Program-made: the position numbers and the translations under genes
Notes under the pieces: generated by a model
What the model saw: the letters and a program-made list of their open reading frames with translations, nothing else
What the model was told of the DNA's origin: nothing
Database searches by the model: none
DNA from: Veillonella sp. R32
Lineage (GTDB): Bacteria; Bacillota; Negativicutes; Veillonellales; Veillonellaceae
NCBI RefSeq assembly: GCF_010093125.1
Contig: NZ_NMZQ01000003.1
Span: 1-64,000 of the forward strand
DNA length: 64,000 bases
Direction: 5' to 3'
Part shown: in pieces, positions 8,723 to 17,978 of the stretch
How the letters are laid out: the number at the start of each line of letters is the position of its first letter
Position numbering within the stretch: the first letter of the stretch is position 1

Positions 8723-9559
8723 TTACACCTCGCGATATACACTGCGAAGTAAAGCAATTTCCTTCGCATAACCTTCTAATTCATTGGGTGTTTCTAAATA
8801 AAATGGCTTATCTCGTAATGCTGGATGGTTAATGATAGCCGTAATAGCAGTTAAACCAATATGCCCTTCGCCAATTTTTTCATGACGATCTTTATGAGCG
8901 CCTCGCGGATTTTTAGAGTCATTCAAATGAATCGCATGTAAACGATCTAAGCCAATACTGTGATCAAAGGATTCCATAACACCATCTAAATCATCAATAA
9001 TATCGTAATCGCCTTCATGGATGTGGCAAGTATCCAAGCAAACGCCAATATATTCTTTTAATTTAACGCCATCAATAATCCGGGCAATTTCTTCAAAGGT
9101 TCGTCCCACTTCCGTTCCCTTACCCGCCATCGTTTCTAGTAAAACAGTGGTCTGCATACCTTCAAATAAAACTTCATTTAGCGCTTCTACAATATACTCA
9201 ATCCCTAGGTCAACGCCTTGTTTTACGTGACTACCAGGATGAAAATTATATAATTGATTTGGCAAATATTCTAACCGTTCTAAATCTTCACGCATCATGT
9301 TCTTAGCAAATTGACGTAAGGACGGATCAGCGGCACAGGCATTTAAAGTATAAGGTGCATGACCTAAGACTTTACCAAAATTATGTTCCTCCATAAATGC
9401 CAACAACGCTTTCATATCCCCTTCGTCAAAGGTACGCGCTTTACCGCCACGCGGGTTGCGCGTGAAATATTGAAACGTATTACCACCCAAAGACAGGGCT
9501 TCTTGACCCATATGTAAATACCCTTTACTAATCGATAAATGACAACCAATCGTTAGCAT
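8723..9559 (-). CDS. nfo: Endonuclease IV (AP endonuclease)
   Basis: Zinc-dependent apurinic/apyrimidinic endonuclease of base excision repair, also active on oxidised DNA ends. The 278-aa product is of usual length and has the family signature segments: GCHLSISKG at the start, NFHPGSHV near 104, LLETMAGKG near 140, [13 protein letters not shown] near 174, [24 protein letters not shown] near 210, and LETPNE near the end. These hold the nine zinc ligands. The ATG is preceded by AAAGGAGAAG. It heads the nfo-sbcD-sbcC operon and lies just after the terminator of a PerR-like regulator gene, which fits an oxidative damage theme. Confidence 0.95.
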   Translation of the reverse strand: MLTIGCHLSISKGYLHMGQEALSLGGNTFQYFTRNPRGGKARTFDEGDMKALLAFMEEHNFGKVLGHAPYTLNACAADPSLRQFAKNMMREDLERLEYLPNQLYNFHPGSHVKQGVDLGIEYIVEALNEVLFEGMQTTVLLETMAGKGTEVGRTFEEIARIIDGVKLKEYIGVCLDTCHIHEGDYDIIDDLDGVMESFDHSIGLDRLHAIHLNDSKNPRGAHKDRHEKIGEGHIGLTAITAIINHPALRDKPFYLETPNELEGYAKEIALLRSVYREV

Positions 9560-9593
9560 ATTCTTCTCCTTTACTTACTAAACATCTAAGTAC

Positions 9594-9664
9594 AAAAAAA
9601 GAGCCTCATCCAACTACTACCAAAAGTATAACTTTTAGGCCTGCAGTTCATGACGGCTCTTTTT
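9594..9664 (-). terminator. Terminator after the perR-like gene with nested hairpin
   Basis: A basal stem pairs 9655-9664 with 9594-9605 (AAAAAGAGCC with GGCTCTTTTT), giving a U-tract on the minus transcript. The enclosed segment of about 49 nt holds a second hairpin (9621-9640, AAAAGT-ATA-ACTTTT core). It separates the regulator gene from nfo. The long enclosed region is unusual for a simple terminator. Confidence 0.65.
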
Positions 9665-9666
9665 AC

Positions 9667-10107
9667 TTAATGCGCTTCTCTACGTTGGCATTCAGGACAA
9701 ATTCCTTCAAAGGTAATCTGTTGTCCTGTTACCTTGTATTGACTAAGAGCTTCCACCTTAGCCAAGGTATCATCCATATCCATACCATCTAAATCATCCA
9801 CGCGTTTACATACTACACAACGCATGTGAGGGTGATTATGTGTATCCCAATCATAACGACTGCAATCATCACCCGTATCGAGAACTTTTACAAGACCAAT
9901 TTTTTCAAAAATTTCCATTGTCTTATAAACGGTTGCTAGACTCATAGTTGGATGGTCACGGCGTAAACTTTGATAAATCATTTCTGCCGTCGGATGTTCA
10001 TTTTGACCATAAAGCACTTGATAAATCGCAATACGCTGTGGGGTTACTTTGTAACCTTCGGAACGCAATTTTTGTGCAATATCGATAGCAATCAATCCTC
10101 TCTCCAC
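9667..10107 (-). CDS. Fur-family metal-dependent repressor, PerR-like
   Basis: DNA-binding repressor that senses metal and possibly peroxide. The 146-aa protein has an N-terminal winged helix (VTPQRIAIYQVLYGQNEHPTAEMI, SLATVYKTMEIFEKIGLV) and a C-terminal dimer domain. Two CXXC pairs (CVVC near 97-100, CPEC near the end) would bind structural zinc. The regulatory ligand set resembles PerR: His in HPTAE, Asp in RYDW, His-Pro-His before CVVC, and an aspartate five residues after CVVC where Fur usually has glutamate. The annotated start is GTG with a weak ribosome site; a slightly shorter protein is possible. A Fur/PerR-like box lies upstream, suggesting autoregulation. The downstream gene is nfo. 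Confidence 0.88.
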   Translation of the reverse strand: MERGLIAIDIAQKLRSEGYKVTPQRIAIYQVLYGQNEHPTAEMIYQSLRRDHPTMSLATVYKTMEIFEKIGLVKVLDTGDDCSRYDWDTHNHPHMRCVVCKRVDDLDGMDMDDTLAKVEALSQYKVTGQQITFEGICPECQRREAH

Positions 10108-10178
10108 TCGGATTTAATCTACCTATTGTGCTACTCAGCACATTCTTATTCATATAGTCTTACTAACTATTTATCAAC

Positions 10179-10193
10179 CAATAATAATTATTA
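10179..10193. promoter_or_regulatory. Fur/PerR-like box upstream of the regulator gene
   Basis: The core ATAAT-A-ATTAT (10181-10191) is a perfect dyad and matches 11 of the 14 defined positions of both the 7-1-7 Fur and PerR consensus boxes. It lies about 70 bp upstream of the PerR-like gene. Autoregulation is inferred. Confidence 0.5.
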
Positions 10194-10210
10194 GTTAAAT
10201 AATTATAGCA

Positions 10211-10248
10211 AATTCGGTATGGTTTTGCAAGTAAAGCCATACCGAATT
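10211..10248 (-). terminator. Terminator after the DEAD-box helicase gene
   Basis: A perfect 12-bp stem (10211-10222 with 10237-10248) encloses a 14-nt loop. It is just downstream of the helicase stop. The U-tract is short on the minus strand and better on the plus strand, so termination may be partial or bidirectional. Confidence 0.6.
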
Positions 10249-10267
10249 TTACGTTCACTATATGTAA

Positions 10268-11824
10268 TTAATCTTTAAAGTACGGTTTAAAAGCACCGCT
10301 TTTTTGGTTTTCTTGACCACTGCGACGACCTTGACCTTCTTGATTGCGACGTTTAGGGCGACTGCTACTAGAACGACGATCATCACGATTATTGCGACTA
10401 CGCGAAGAGCGGTCATTGCTACGACGGTCACCATTACGGCTATTACGTTGACCATCACGACGACGGCCATCTTTACTAAAGTTGCGTTTCTTACGCACTC
10501 GAAGTGGCGCTTCTTCCGTAATATTAACTGGTGTTGTATCTGGCTCTTTAGTCAAGAGCTTAATAGCCGCAGCTACTAAAGTTACAGAGTCTAAATCATT
10601 CAATAGTTCTTCCGCACTAGCACGATACTCTTTTAAGTTTTCTGTATCATCAGCCATATTAATTAAGCTTTGCACCGCTAATTTTTGTTGACCTTCCAAT
10701 ACTTCACCTAAAGATGGCGCTTTACGACGAGCAATTTTACGTTTCGTCAAACGTTCAATAGCATGTAAATGTTCCATTTCACGAGGAATAACGAAGGTAT
10801 TAGCCATCCCCGCTTTACCAGCACGACCAGTACGACCTACACGGTGTACATAGCTTTCAGGGTCTTGTGGCAAATCATAGTTATATACATGAGTTACACC
10901 ACTAATATCAAGGCCACGAGCCGCTACGTCGGTAGCTACTAAAATATCAATAGTCCCTTCACGGAATTGACGGATTACACTATCCCGTTTTTGCTGAGAT
11001 AAATCCCCATGAATCCCTTCGGCCATGTAGCCACGTTTTTTAAGGCCTTCCGTCACTTCGTCAACACGACGTTTCGTACGACCAAATACAATGGCTAGTT
11101 CTGGTGCTTGCATATCTAACAAACGGCAAAGTAAGTCAAATTTCTGACGATCCTGTACTTCAATATAGTACTGTTCAATCAAATCCATCGTTACTTGAGT
11201 TGGTTTCATGCGAATCAAACGAGGTTCTTTTAAATAATTTTCAGCCAACGTCTGAATAGCTGGTGGCATAGTTGCCGAGAACAACAAAGTCTGACGTTCT
11301 TCTGGCACAGCCCCTAAAATTTTATTAATATCATCGATGAAGCCCATGTTTAACATTTCATCTGCTTCATCAAGTACGATCACTTTCACTTTATCAAAGC
11401 TAATGGAACCACGTTCCATGTGATCCATTAAACGACCTGGAGTTGCGACGATAATCTGTGGATTTTTACGTAAGCTACGGAATTGGCGCTGAATATCTTG
11501 GCCACCATAAATTGGCAACGCTTGGATATGCGTATGTTGTGCCATTTTATTGAGTTCTTCCGCTACCTGAATAGCCAATTCGCGTGTTGGTGACAAGATT
11601 AATACTTGCACAGCTCGTAAATGTTCATCCACCTGTTCTAAGGCAGGAATACCAAAGGCAGCTGTTTTACCAGTACCGGTCTGAGCTTGACCAATCATGT
11701 CAAGACCTTCCATAGCTACTGGAATTGCTTCCTTCTGAATTGGCGTAGGTTCTTCAAACCCCATATCATTTAAAGCCCGTAAAATAGGCTCGCTAATCTG
11801 TAATTCTTCAAATTTTTCAAGCAT
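10268..11824 (-). CDS. cshA: DEAD-box ATP-dependent RNA helicase (CshA-like)
   Basis: Unwinds RNA duplexes in ribosome assembly and mRNA decay. The 518-aa protein has the full motif set: Q motif (GFEEPTPIQ), Walker A AQTGTGKT near residue 46, PTRELA, TPGR, DEAD near 154-157, SAT, ARGLD near 307, and [10 protein letters not shown] near 330. After residue about 435 comes a long tail of Arg, Asn, Ser, Gly and Asp ([20 protein letters not shown] and onward), a low-complexity RNA-binding tail typical of CshA/DeaD relatives. The ribosome site AAGGAGG is 13-14 nt upstream, rather far. The neighbouring tex gene ends in a similar tail. Confidence 0.93.
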   Translation of the reverse strand: MLEKFEELQISEPILRALNDMGFEEPTPIQKEAIPVAMEGLDMIGQAQTGTGKTAAFGIPALEQVDEHLRAVQVLILSPTRELAIQVAEELNKMAQHTHIQALPIYGGQDIQRQFRSLRKNPQIIVATPGRLMDHMERGSISFDKVKVIVLDEADEMLNMGFIDDINKILGAVPEERQTLLFSATMPPAIQTLAENYLKEPRLIRMKPTQVTMDLIEQYYIEVQDRQKFDLLCRLLDMQAPELAIVFGRTKRRVDEVTEGLKKRGYMAEGIHGDLSQQKRDSVIRQFREGTIDILVATDVAARGLDISGVTHVYNYDLPQDPESYVHRVGRTGRAGKAGMANTFVIPREMEHLHAIERLTKRKIARRKAPSLGEVLEGQQKLAVQSLINMADDTENLKEYRASAEELLNDLDSVTLVAAAIKLLTKEPDTTPVNITEEAPLRVRKKRNFSKDGRRRDGQRNSRNGDRRSNDRSSRSRNNRDDRRSSSSRPKRRNQEGQGRRSGQENQKSGAFKPYFKD

Positions 11825-11904
11825 GAACTATATGAGTCCTCCTTATTAAATCAACCTTAATTATTTTCTATGATTCGTCGGCGCATTCTAATATTATAAC
11901 ACAT

Positions 11905-11958
11905 AAAAAAGAAGATAGCCAAATCAGAAGATTGAAAATTTTCTAATTTAGCTATCTT
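11905..11958 (-). terminator. Terminator after tex
   Basis: On the minus strand a stem of AAGATAGC (11951-11958) with GCTATCTT (11912-11919), extended by AAAT/ATTT-like pairs, is followed by CTTTTTTATG. It separates tex from the helicase gene. Confidence 0.75.
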
Positions 11959-12009
11959 ATGCAGATACCCTAATCAAATATCAACGAATTTTCTTATTAG
12001 TGTAGTATA

Positions 12010-14457
12010 CTACTTTTTCTTACTATACACAATAGTAATATTATTATTTACAAAAGGTGCCGGCTCATTACGTTTCTGGTTGCGACGCTTTTGCTGATTT
12101 CGTTCATTATTGCGCTGGTTATAATTACGCTGATTATTATTACGTTGCCCATTACGCTGATTATTTCTCGAATTGTCACTGCGCCCCTCATTAACCTTAC
12201 GCAAAGAATCGTTTTCTTTGGTAGCACGGCCAGCGCCTACTTTGGACCCAGCGTGTTCCCTTTGATTAGCATTAGTCTTATCCCGCAAAGATTTCATGGA
12301 TAAGCCAATTCGATTTCGTTCTGGCTCAACGGAAATAATTTCTGCCTCAATAATATCACCCACTGCCAACACATCTGAAGGATGTTCATTGCGACGGCAG
12401 AATTCACTGCGATGCAATAAGCCATTGACTTTAAGTCCAAAATCAACAAAGGCCCCAAAGTCTACTACATTGTGAACCGTCCCTTTTACTACGGTCCCCA
12501 CTTTTACATCTTCTAAACTCATTACATGCTTACGTGTCATCGGTGCTGGTAAATCCTCACGAGGGTCACGACCTGGCTTAGCTAAGGCTTCTAAAATATC
12601 GCGCACCGTTGGTACACCAGCCTCTAAATTAGCAGCTACTGTTTCGGCATCTACAAGGGCTAATTTTTCATGAAACTGAGCTAGCGTTGCTTTATCATTC
12701 AATTGATCTAAAGTAAAACCTAAATCTTTAATAATCGTTTCCGCTAATTCATAGGACTCTGGATGAACTGGTGTATTGTCCAATGGATTTTGACTATCTT
12801 TAATACGCAAGAAACCGGCGCATTGTGTAAATGCAGCTGGCCCCAACCGTTTCACCTTGAGCAATTCTTTACGATTGTGGAAAGTTCCATTATCCTTGCG
12901 GTAAGCTACAATATTATTAGCTACAGCACTACTAATGCCCGCCACATGCTGCAAAATAGCGGGCGATGCGGTATTCAATTCAACCCCTACATGGTTTACT
13001 ACGGTTTCAACCACTTGGTCTAAGGTAGCACTTAATTGCTTCTGATTAACGTCATGCTGATACTGCCCTACACCAATTGATTTAGGATCAATTTTAACAG
13101 ATTCTGCCAATGGATCTTGAACGCGTCGTGCAATGGAAACAGCTCCACGAATAGACACATCTAAATCTGGCAATTCTTCAATCGCTAATTTGGAAGCCGA
13201 ATATACAGAGGCACCCGCTTCATTAGTAATAATATAATGGCAATCTAATTGCTCCGCTTCAATCAATTGTGAAACAAATTGTTCCGTTTCATACGAAGCT
13301 GTCCCATTGCCAATCGATAATAAGGTAACTTTCCATTTGCGAATACGATTGGCCATATCCACTTTAGCCGCTTCTTTGCCTTTTTCACCAGACGTAAGAT
13401 GATAAATACCTTGATCAAGTACATTCCCTTGCGCATCGATGATGGCCATTTTACAGCCCATGCGATACCCTGGGTCAAGCCCCATAATCACATGACCCGC
13501 CAATGGTGGTTGCAATAACAAATTTCGCAAATTAGTACCAAATACTTTAATCGCTTGTTCGTCAGCATTCTCCGTTAACGTCTTGCGGATTTCACGTTCC
13601 ATCGCAGGGAAAATAAGCCGTTTATAGGCATCAGCAACAGCCGCTTCTTTATAGGCTACTAAACTGGTAACCGCTGGCACTGGTAATTTACCAATCATAT
13701 ACGCAATATATGTATCATCAGGTGCAACTAAACTCACCTTCAATACGCCTAATTTTTCACCACGGTTAATAGCTAAAATACGATGAGACGGCATTTGATG
13801 AATTGGTTCTTCATGGTCTTCATACTGTAAGAATCCCTGACGAACTTCTTTATTCTCAGCCGTTTCCTCTACTAACACCGCTTTTACTTTGCCTTCTTGC
13901 CAAATGGCGTCACGTAAATACGCACGGAAATCAGCCCGATTGCTCACATCTTCAGCTACAATATCCATAGCCCCCTGCAAAGCTGCTTCCACAGTAGGTA
14001 CGTCTTCTGAAACGAACGGCGCCGCTAAAATTTCAGCACTAGCGGCTGGATTGTCAGCGCTCTCACTTAACATCAGCGTAGCCAATGGCTCTAACCCTTG
14101 CTCACGGGCAATAGAGGCACGGGTTCGCTTCTTAGGACGATATGGTAAATACAAGTCTTCTAATTCTTGTAATTTCATAGCTCCTTCAATTGCAGTCGCC
14201 AATTCAGGCGTCATTTTTTCTTGTTCGGTAATCGAACGAATAATTTCTTCACGGCGTTGTTCTAAATTACGCAAATATTTAATGCGTTCTTCAATCTCAC
14301 GGAGCTGTTCATCTTTAAGCTCGCCGGTCTTTTCTTTACGATAACGGGCAATAAAAGGCACGGTATTGCCTTCATCTAACAATTCAACTGCCACCTTAAC
14401 TTGCCACCCTTTAACACCTAACTCTGTGGCAATATATTGGGACATTTTTTCTAACAT
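12010..14457 (-). CDS. tex: Tex-family RNA-binding protein with S1 domain
   Basis: Conserved nucleic-acid-binding protein linked to transcription, RNA decay and ribosome rescue; its exact role varies between species. The 815-aa product has the N-terminal Tex helices, the YqgF/RNase-H-like domain (VIMGLDPGYRMGCKMAIID near 325), helix-hairpin-helix repeats (VAGISSAVANNIVAYRKDNG, LLKVKRLGPAAFTQCAGFLRI) and one S1 domain (VGTVVKGTVHNVVDFGAFVDFG near 650). The last 80 or so residues form an Asn/Arg/Gln-rich tail not part of the normal Tex core of about 720 aa. Its ATG is 3 bp after the folA stop, so it is the distal gene of a thyA-folA-tex transcript. Confidence 0.94.
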   Translation of the reverse strand: MLEKMSQYIATELGVKGWQVKVAVELLDEGNTVPFIARYRKEKTGELKDEQLREIEERIKYLRNLEQRREEIIRSITEQEKMTPELATAIEGAMKLQELEDLYLPYRPKKRTRASIAREQGLEPLATLMLSESADNPAASAEILAAPFVSEDVPTVEAALQGAMDIVAEDVSNRADFRAYLRDAIWQEGKVKAVLVEETAENKEVRQGFLQYEDHEEPIHQMPSHRILAINRGEKLGVLKVSLVAPDDTYIAYMIGKLPVPAVTSLVAYKEAAVADAYKRLIFPAMEREIRKTLTENADEQAIKVFGTNLRNLLLQPPLAGHVIMGLDPGYRMGCKMAIIDAQGNVLDQGIYHLTSGEKGKEAAKVDMANRIRKWKVTLLSIGNGTASYETEQFVSQLIEAEQLDCHYIITNEAGASVYSASKLAIEELPDLDVSIRGAVSIARRVQDPLAESVKIDPKSIGVGQYQHDVNQKQLSATLDQVVETVVNHVGVELNTASPAILQHVAGISSAVANNIVAYRKDNGTFHNRKELLKVKRLGPAAFTQCAGFLRIKDSQNPLDNTPVHPESYELAETIIKDLGFTLDQLNDKATLAQFHEKLALVDAETVAANLEAGVPTVRDILEALAKPGRDPREDLPAPMTRKHVMSLEDVKVGTVVKGTVHNVVDFGAFVDFGLKVNGLLHRSEFCRRNEHPSDVLAVGDIIEAEIISVEPERNRIGLSMKSLRDKTNANQREHAGSKVGAGRATKENDSLRKVNEGRSDNSRNNQRNGQRNNNQRNYNQRNNERNQQKRRNQKRNEPAPFVNNNITIVYSKKK

Positions 14458-14460
14458 GTA

Positions 14461-14952
14461 CTACTCCTTCCGACGATACGTAACAAAACTAAATGGCCAA
14501 GGATTTTTCTCATCCACTTCACCGGCTATAGATTCTACCACTTCAAACTGGTTTAAATCAATAGTTGGAAAATGGGCATCCCCTTCAAACTCTTTATCAA
14601 TCTCCGTTACATACAGAGTTTCTGCATATGGCATAAATGACTCATACATCTGAGCGCCACCAATACAATAAGCTACTTCTAATGCTTCTGCCACCTTTAC
14701 GGCTTCCTCAGGTGAATGAAATACGCGAACCCCTTCATATGGCGGTTTATAATCTGCTTGTCGTGTCACTACCCAATGTTCTCTATTAGGTAATAAAAAT
14801 GGCAACGACTCCAAGGTCTTACGGCCCATAATAATCACATGGCCGGTGGTTAATTTTTTAAAATATTGTAAATCTTTTGGTAAATGCCAAATAAGTTGAT
14901 TATCTTTGCCAATCACATTGTTCTTTGCTTTTGCCACAACCATTGCTAACAT
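14461..14952 (-). CDS. folA: Dihydrofolate reductase
   Basis: Reduces dihydrofolate to tetrahydrofolate with NADPH, regenerating the cofactor consumed by thymidylate synthase. The 163-aa product is of usual size with MVVAKAKNNVIGKDNQLIWHLPKDLQYFKKLT at the N terminus split into the folate site (WHLPKDLQYF), the cofactor motif HVIIMGRKTLESL near 40-52, and YCIGGAQMYESF near 93-104. Its ATG overlaps the thyA stop (TAATG), showing translational coupling. A second in-frame ATG three codons later is possible. Confidence 0.95.
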   Translation of the reverse strand: MLAMVVAKAKNNVIGKDNQLIWHLPKDLQYFKKLTTGHVIIMGRKTLESLPFLLPNREHWVVTRQADYKPPYEGVRVFHSPEEAVKVAEALEVAYCIGGAQMYESFMPYAETLYVTEIDKEFEGDAHFPTIDLNQFEVVESIAGEVDEKNPWPFSFVTYRRKE

Positions 14953-15743
14953 TATACAGCCACCTCCATTGGTAACTTTCCTAGATGCTCATAGCCTTCG
15001 AGTTTCACATCTTCAGCCGTAAAGTCATAAAACGTCTGCACCGATTCATTAAGCCACAAGGTAGGTGCTGCTTTAGCCTCATCACGACGCGCTAATTGTG
15101 TTTGCAACGCTTCTACATGATTTTCATAAATATGAGCATTATTAATAATATGGGTAAACTGCCCTGGTTTCAAACCACTTACATGTGCAATCATACACAC
15201 AAGCACTGCATATTGAGCCATATTAAAAGGAACACCTAAGCCCATATCCCCACTGCGCTGTACGAGCATACAATTTAACTTGTCCCCAGCCACGTCCCAT
15301 AAGGTTTCATACGCACAAGGCTGTAAGGCCATATCTGGTAAATCTTCAATATTCCAAAGTGTCACAATCATGCGACGACTTTGAGGGTCCTCTTTGAGCA
15401 TGCGCAATAAATTATCTACTTGCTTATATTTAGCTAATTGGTAGCCATAGGCCTTGCCAATGGTGCCATCTTCACGCATCCACTCATCCCATACATGAAC
15501 CCCCATAGCCTGTAGTTCTTTTACATCATTGCTTTGCTTCTGCCAAATCCATAGCAGTTCTTTCACCGCCGTTTTGAAGGCTACGAATTTTGTGGTTAGA
15601 ATAGGAAATTCTTTACTCAAATCAAATTGCATCACTTGATGAGGCAATTTATACGTTGGCACACCCGTGCGATTATTGGCATAATACCCATCTTTTAAAA
15701 TTCGTTCTACAATGGCTAAGTATTGATCATCTGCCCGACTCAT
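14952..15743 (-). CDS. thyA: Thymidylate synthase (ThyA type)
   Basis: Methylates dUMP to dTMP using methylenetetrahydrofolate. The 263-aa product has [19 protein letters not shown] near residues 22-40 (phosphate-binding Arg loop), [10 protein letters not shown] near 125, the catalytic cysteine in [12 protein letters not shown] near 141-152, [20 protein letters not shown] near 165-184, and NNAHIYENH near 205. The cysteine motif reads PCAYE instead of the more common PCH, and the protein appears to belong to a divergent ThyA branch; function should be kept as the Cys, Arg and Asn residues are present. AGGAGG lies upstream of the ATG. It is coupled to folA. Confidence 0.93.
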   Translation of the reverse strand: MSRADDQYLAIVERILKDGYYANNRTGVPTYKLPHQVMQFDLSKEFPILTTKFVAFKTAVKELLWIWQKQSNDVKELQAMGVHVWDEWMREDGTIGKAYGYQLAKYKQVDNLLRMLKEDPQSRRMIVTLWNIEDLPDMALQPCAYETLWDVAGDKLNCMLVQRSGDMGLGVPFNMAQYAVLVCMIAHVSGLKPGQFTHIINNAHIYENHVEALQTQLARRDEAKAAPTLWLNESVQTFYDFTAEDVKLEGYEHLGKLPMEVAV

Positions 15744-15831
15744 GAGAACCTCCTAGGTAAAATAACTTACATTGATATTAGAACAAAAATAATTCTATAT
15801 TAAAACAAAAATAAACCAAACGAGCTAACTG

Positions 15832-17682
15832 TTAATCTTCTTTTGAAAAGGTATTAATTACCTTTAAAAAGGATAAACCAAAACGTTGTAATTTCGTTTC
15901 CCCAATTCCTTTAATTTTATACAAATCAGCTAAGGTTTGCGGTTTCATAGAAGCCATATCTATTAGCACTGTATCAGGAAAAATCAAATACGGAGGCACT
16001 TTTAATTGAGCACTTAACGCTTTGCGATGCTGACGTAAGGCTTCAAATAAATTAGGCTTATTAGTTCCCACTTTACTATTTGAGCCTTTACTGAAACGAC
16101 TACCGCCAGAAGAAACGGCCTGCCTTGGACCATCAGGGCGTACTGTCACTAATTGACGGCGCACTTCGGTTACCCTAGCACTACCATCAAGCACCGCTTC
16201 ACCAGCTGGGGTAATACTTAAAATAGGATATTTACCAGTGGCACAAGCTAAATATCCCAGCGACGTAAACTGACGAATTAACCCTTTTATTTCTCGGTCT
16301 TCCATATCTTGCAAAGCGCCAAACACGGGTAAACGATCCCAACCATAACGAACAATTCGATCCGTACGATTGCCCCCTACAATATCCGTAATCATAGCCG
16401 CCCCATAACGTTCTTCCGTATCTAGTACGGCTTTAAAAATATACTTTGCTTCTTTTGTCAAATCTCGTAAAGCTCCTTTATGGTGACAAGTACCACAATT
16501 ATCACAGCGAGACCAAGACACCGTTTCACCAAAATACGTAAGCATATATTTACGCAGACACTCGCTAGTAAAGCAATAATTAATCATTTGCTGTAATTTT
16601 GACATTTCAATGCGTCGGCGCTCAGGCTCATGGACGGATTCATTAATTAAGTATTTGTGAATCATCACATCCCGCCCACTATATAAGAGCACGCATTTAG
16701 AGGGCCCCCCATCACGCCCTGCACGGCCCGCTTCTTGGTAATAACTTTCCATATTACGTGGCATTTGATAATGCAATACATAGCGTACATTACTTTTATC
16801 AATGCCCATGCCAAAGGCACTCGTAGCTACCATAACCTTCACTTTATCATACGCATAACGCTCTTGCTGTAATTTCCGCACCTCATCACTAAGACCGGCA
16901 TGATAGTAGCCCACTTCCACACCGCGCTTAGCTAGTTCGCCATATACATTTTCTACATCTTTACGAGTGGCGCAGTAAATAATCCCATTCTCCTCGCTAT
17001 GTTGTGCAACAAACTGCAATACATAAGGTAGTTTACGCTCTGGCTGTACCACTTCAAAAGACAGATTGGGCCTATCAAAACCAGTCACATGAACCGTTGC
17101 CTCTTGCAGGCCTAGTAGCCGTTTCATATCGGCCTCTACTTCGCGCGTTGCACTAGCCGTAAAAGCACCAATAACAGGTCTCTTAGGCAAGGTATCAATA
17201 AACGGTGCAATCAACTGATAAGACGGTCTAAAATCATGGCCCCACTGCGATACGCAATGGGCTTCATCAATAATAATTTGCTCGATAGGTAATTCTTTCA
17301 AAAAATTCTGAAACCATTCTGAACTTAATCGCTCTGGTGCTAAATATAATAATTTAACTCGATTTGCACGCAACGCCCGTAATATTTGAGTCGACTCTTC
17401 TTGCTCTTGCGTACTATTTAAATAGGCAGCCGGAATTTTTTGCATCCGCAATCCATCTACCTGATCCTGCATAAGGGAAATGAGCGGTGAAAAAACAATA
17501 GTAAGGCCCCGTTTCAAAAGAGCCGGTATTTGGAAACAAATCGATTTGCCTGCTCCCGTAGGCATAATCGCTAAAATATCTTTATTCGCAAGCAGTGAAG
17601 CTACTGGCACCTCTTGGGCCGGACGGAACGTGGCATACCCAAAATAATGTTGTAAGGCCGCCTCAGCAGCAGGGTGAGCCAT
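15832..17682 (-). CDS. recQ: RecQ-type ATP-dependent DNA helicase
   Basis: 3'-5' DNA helicase of recombination and fork repair. The start at 17682 (MAHPAAEAAL) is chosen because AAAGGATG lies upstream inside the longer GTG-initiated frame; the product is then 616 aa. Motifs in order: FRPAQEVPV (motif 0), Walker A MPTGAGKS, DEAHCVSQWGHDFRPSY, SAFGMGIDKSNVRYVLHY, QEAGRAGRDG. A cysteine zinc cluster follows (CLRKYML, CDNCGTC), then the winged-helix RQC region and a C-terminal HRDC domain (LFEALRQHRKALS... IKGIGETKLQRFG). It is complete and typical. It is separated by about 88 bp from thyA. Confidence 0.95.
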   Translation of the reverse strand: MAHPAAEAALQHYFGYATFRPAQEVPVASLLANKDILAIMPTGAGKSICFQIPALLKRGLTIVFSPLISLMQDQVDGLRMQKIPAAYLNSTQEQEESTQILRALRANRVKLLYLAPERLSSEWFQNFLKELPIEQIIIDEAHCVSQWGHDFRPSYQLIAPFIDTLPKRPVIGAFTASATREVEADMKRLLGLQEATVHVTGFDRPNLSFEVVQPERKLPYVLQFVAQHSEENGIIYCATRKDVENVYGELAKRGVEVGYYHAGLSDEVRKLQQERYAYDKVKVMVATSAFGMGIDKSNVRYVLHYQMPRNMESYYQEAGRAGRDGGPSKCVLLYSGRDVMIHKYLINESVHEPERRRIEMSKLQQMINYCFTSECLRKYMLTYFGETVSWSRCDNCGTCHHKGALRDLTKEAKYIFKAVLDTEERYGAAMITDIVGGNRTDRIVRYGWDRLPVFGALQDMEDREIKGLIRQFTSLGYLACATGKYPILSITPAGEAVLDGSARVTEVRRQLVTVRPDGPRQAVSSGGSRFSKGSNSKVGTNKPNLFEALRQHRKALSAQLKVPPYLIFPDTVLIDMASMKPQTLADLYKIKGIGETKLQRFGLSFLKVINTFSKED

Positions 17683-17766
17683 ACCATTCACATCCTTTCT
17701 AAAATCATCACTCACATATTGTGTATCATATTATTTTAACATTATTTACGAAAAATTACACTACTA

Positions 17767-17823
17767 CTCTATTGAAGAAATATTATACTACTGAGGAAAT
17801 ATTATACTACTGAAGAAATATTA
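17767..17823. repeat. Three tandem 19-bp repeats
   Basis: Units at 17767-17785, 17786-17804 and 17805-17823 share the consensus TACTACTGARGAAATATTA. The second and third differ at one position and the first is more diverged. They lie in the gap between the divergent recQ and sulfurtransferase genes, upstream of both. Confidence 0.85.
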
Positions 17824-17978
17824 CGGTGCACCTTTAAATGTCTAAAAAAATACACTATTACCTAAATATCTGTTAAAATAGTAGATATACATTCTATAGT
17901 ATTTACGCATTCTTAATAAGGTAAGCATAACCTAATTTAGACTTAATACAGCGTATATCCACAAACGAGGTGACTCAG

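Noticed and set aside
13889-14344. 151-codon plus-strand frame opposite tex
   Set aside because: Antisense shadow of the strongly conserved tex coding region, with Ser/Ala/Arg-rich composition and no ribosome site.
14952-15743. Thymidylate synthase judged defective because the PCH motif reads PCA
   Set aside because: The catalytic Cys, the Arg phosphate sites and the QRSGD and NAHIY motifs are intact; this looks like a divergent but functional branch.
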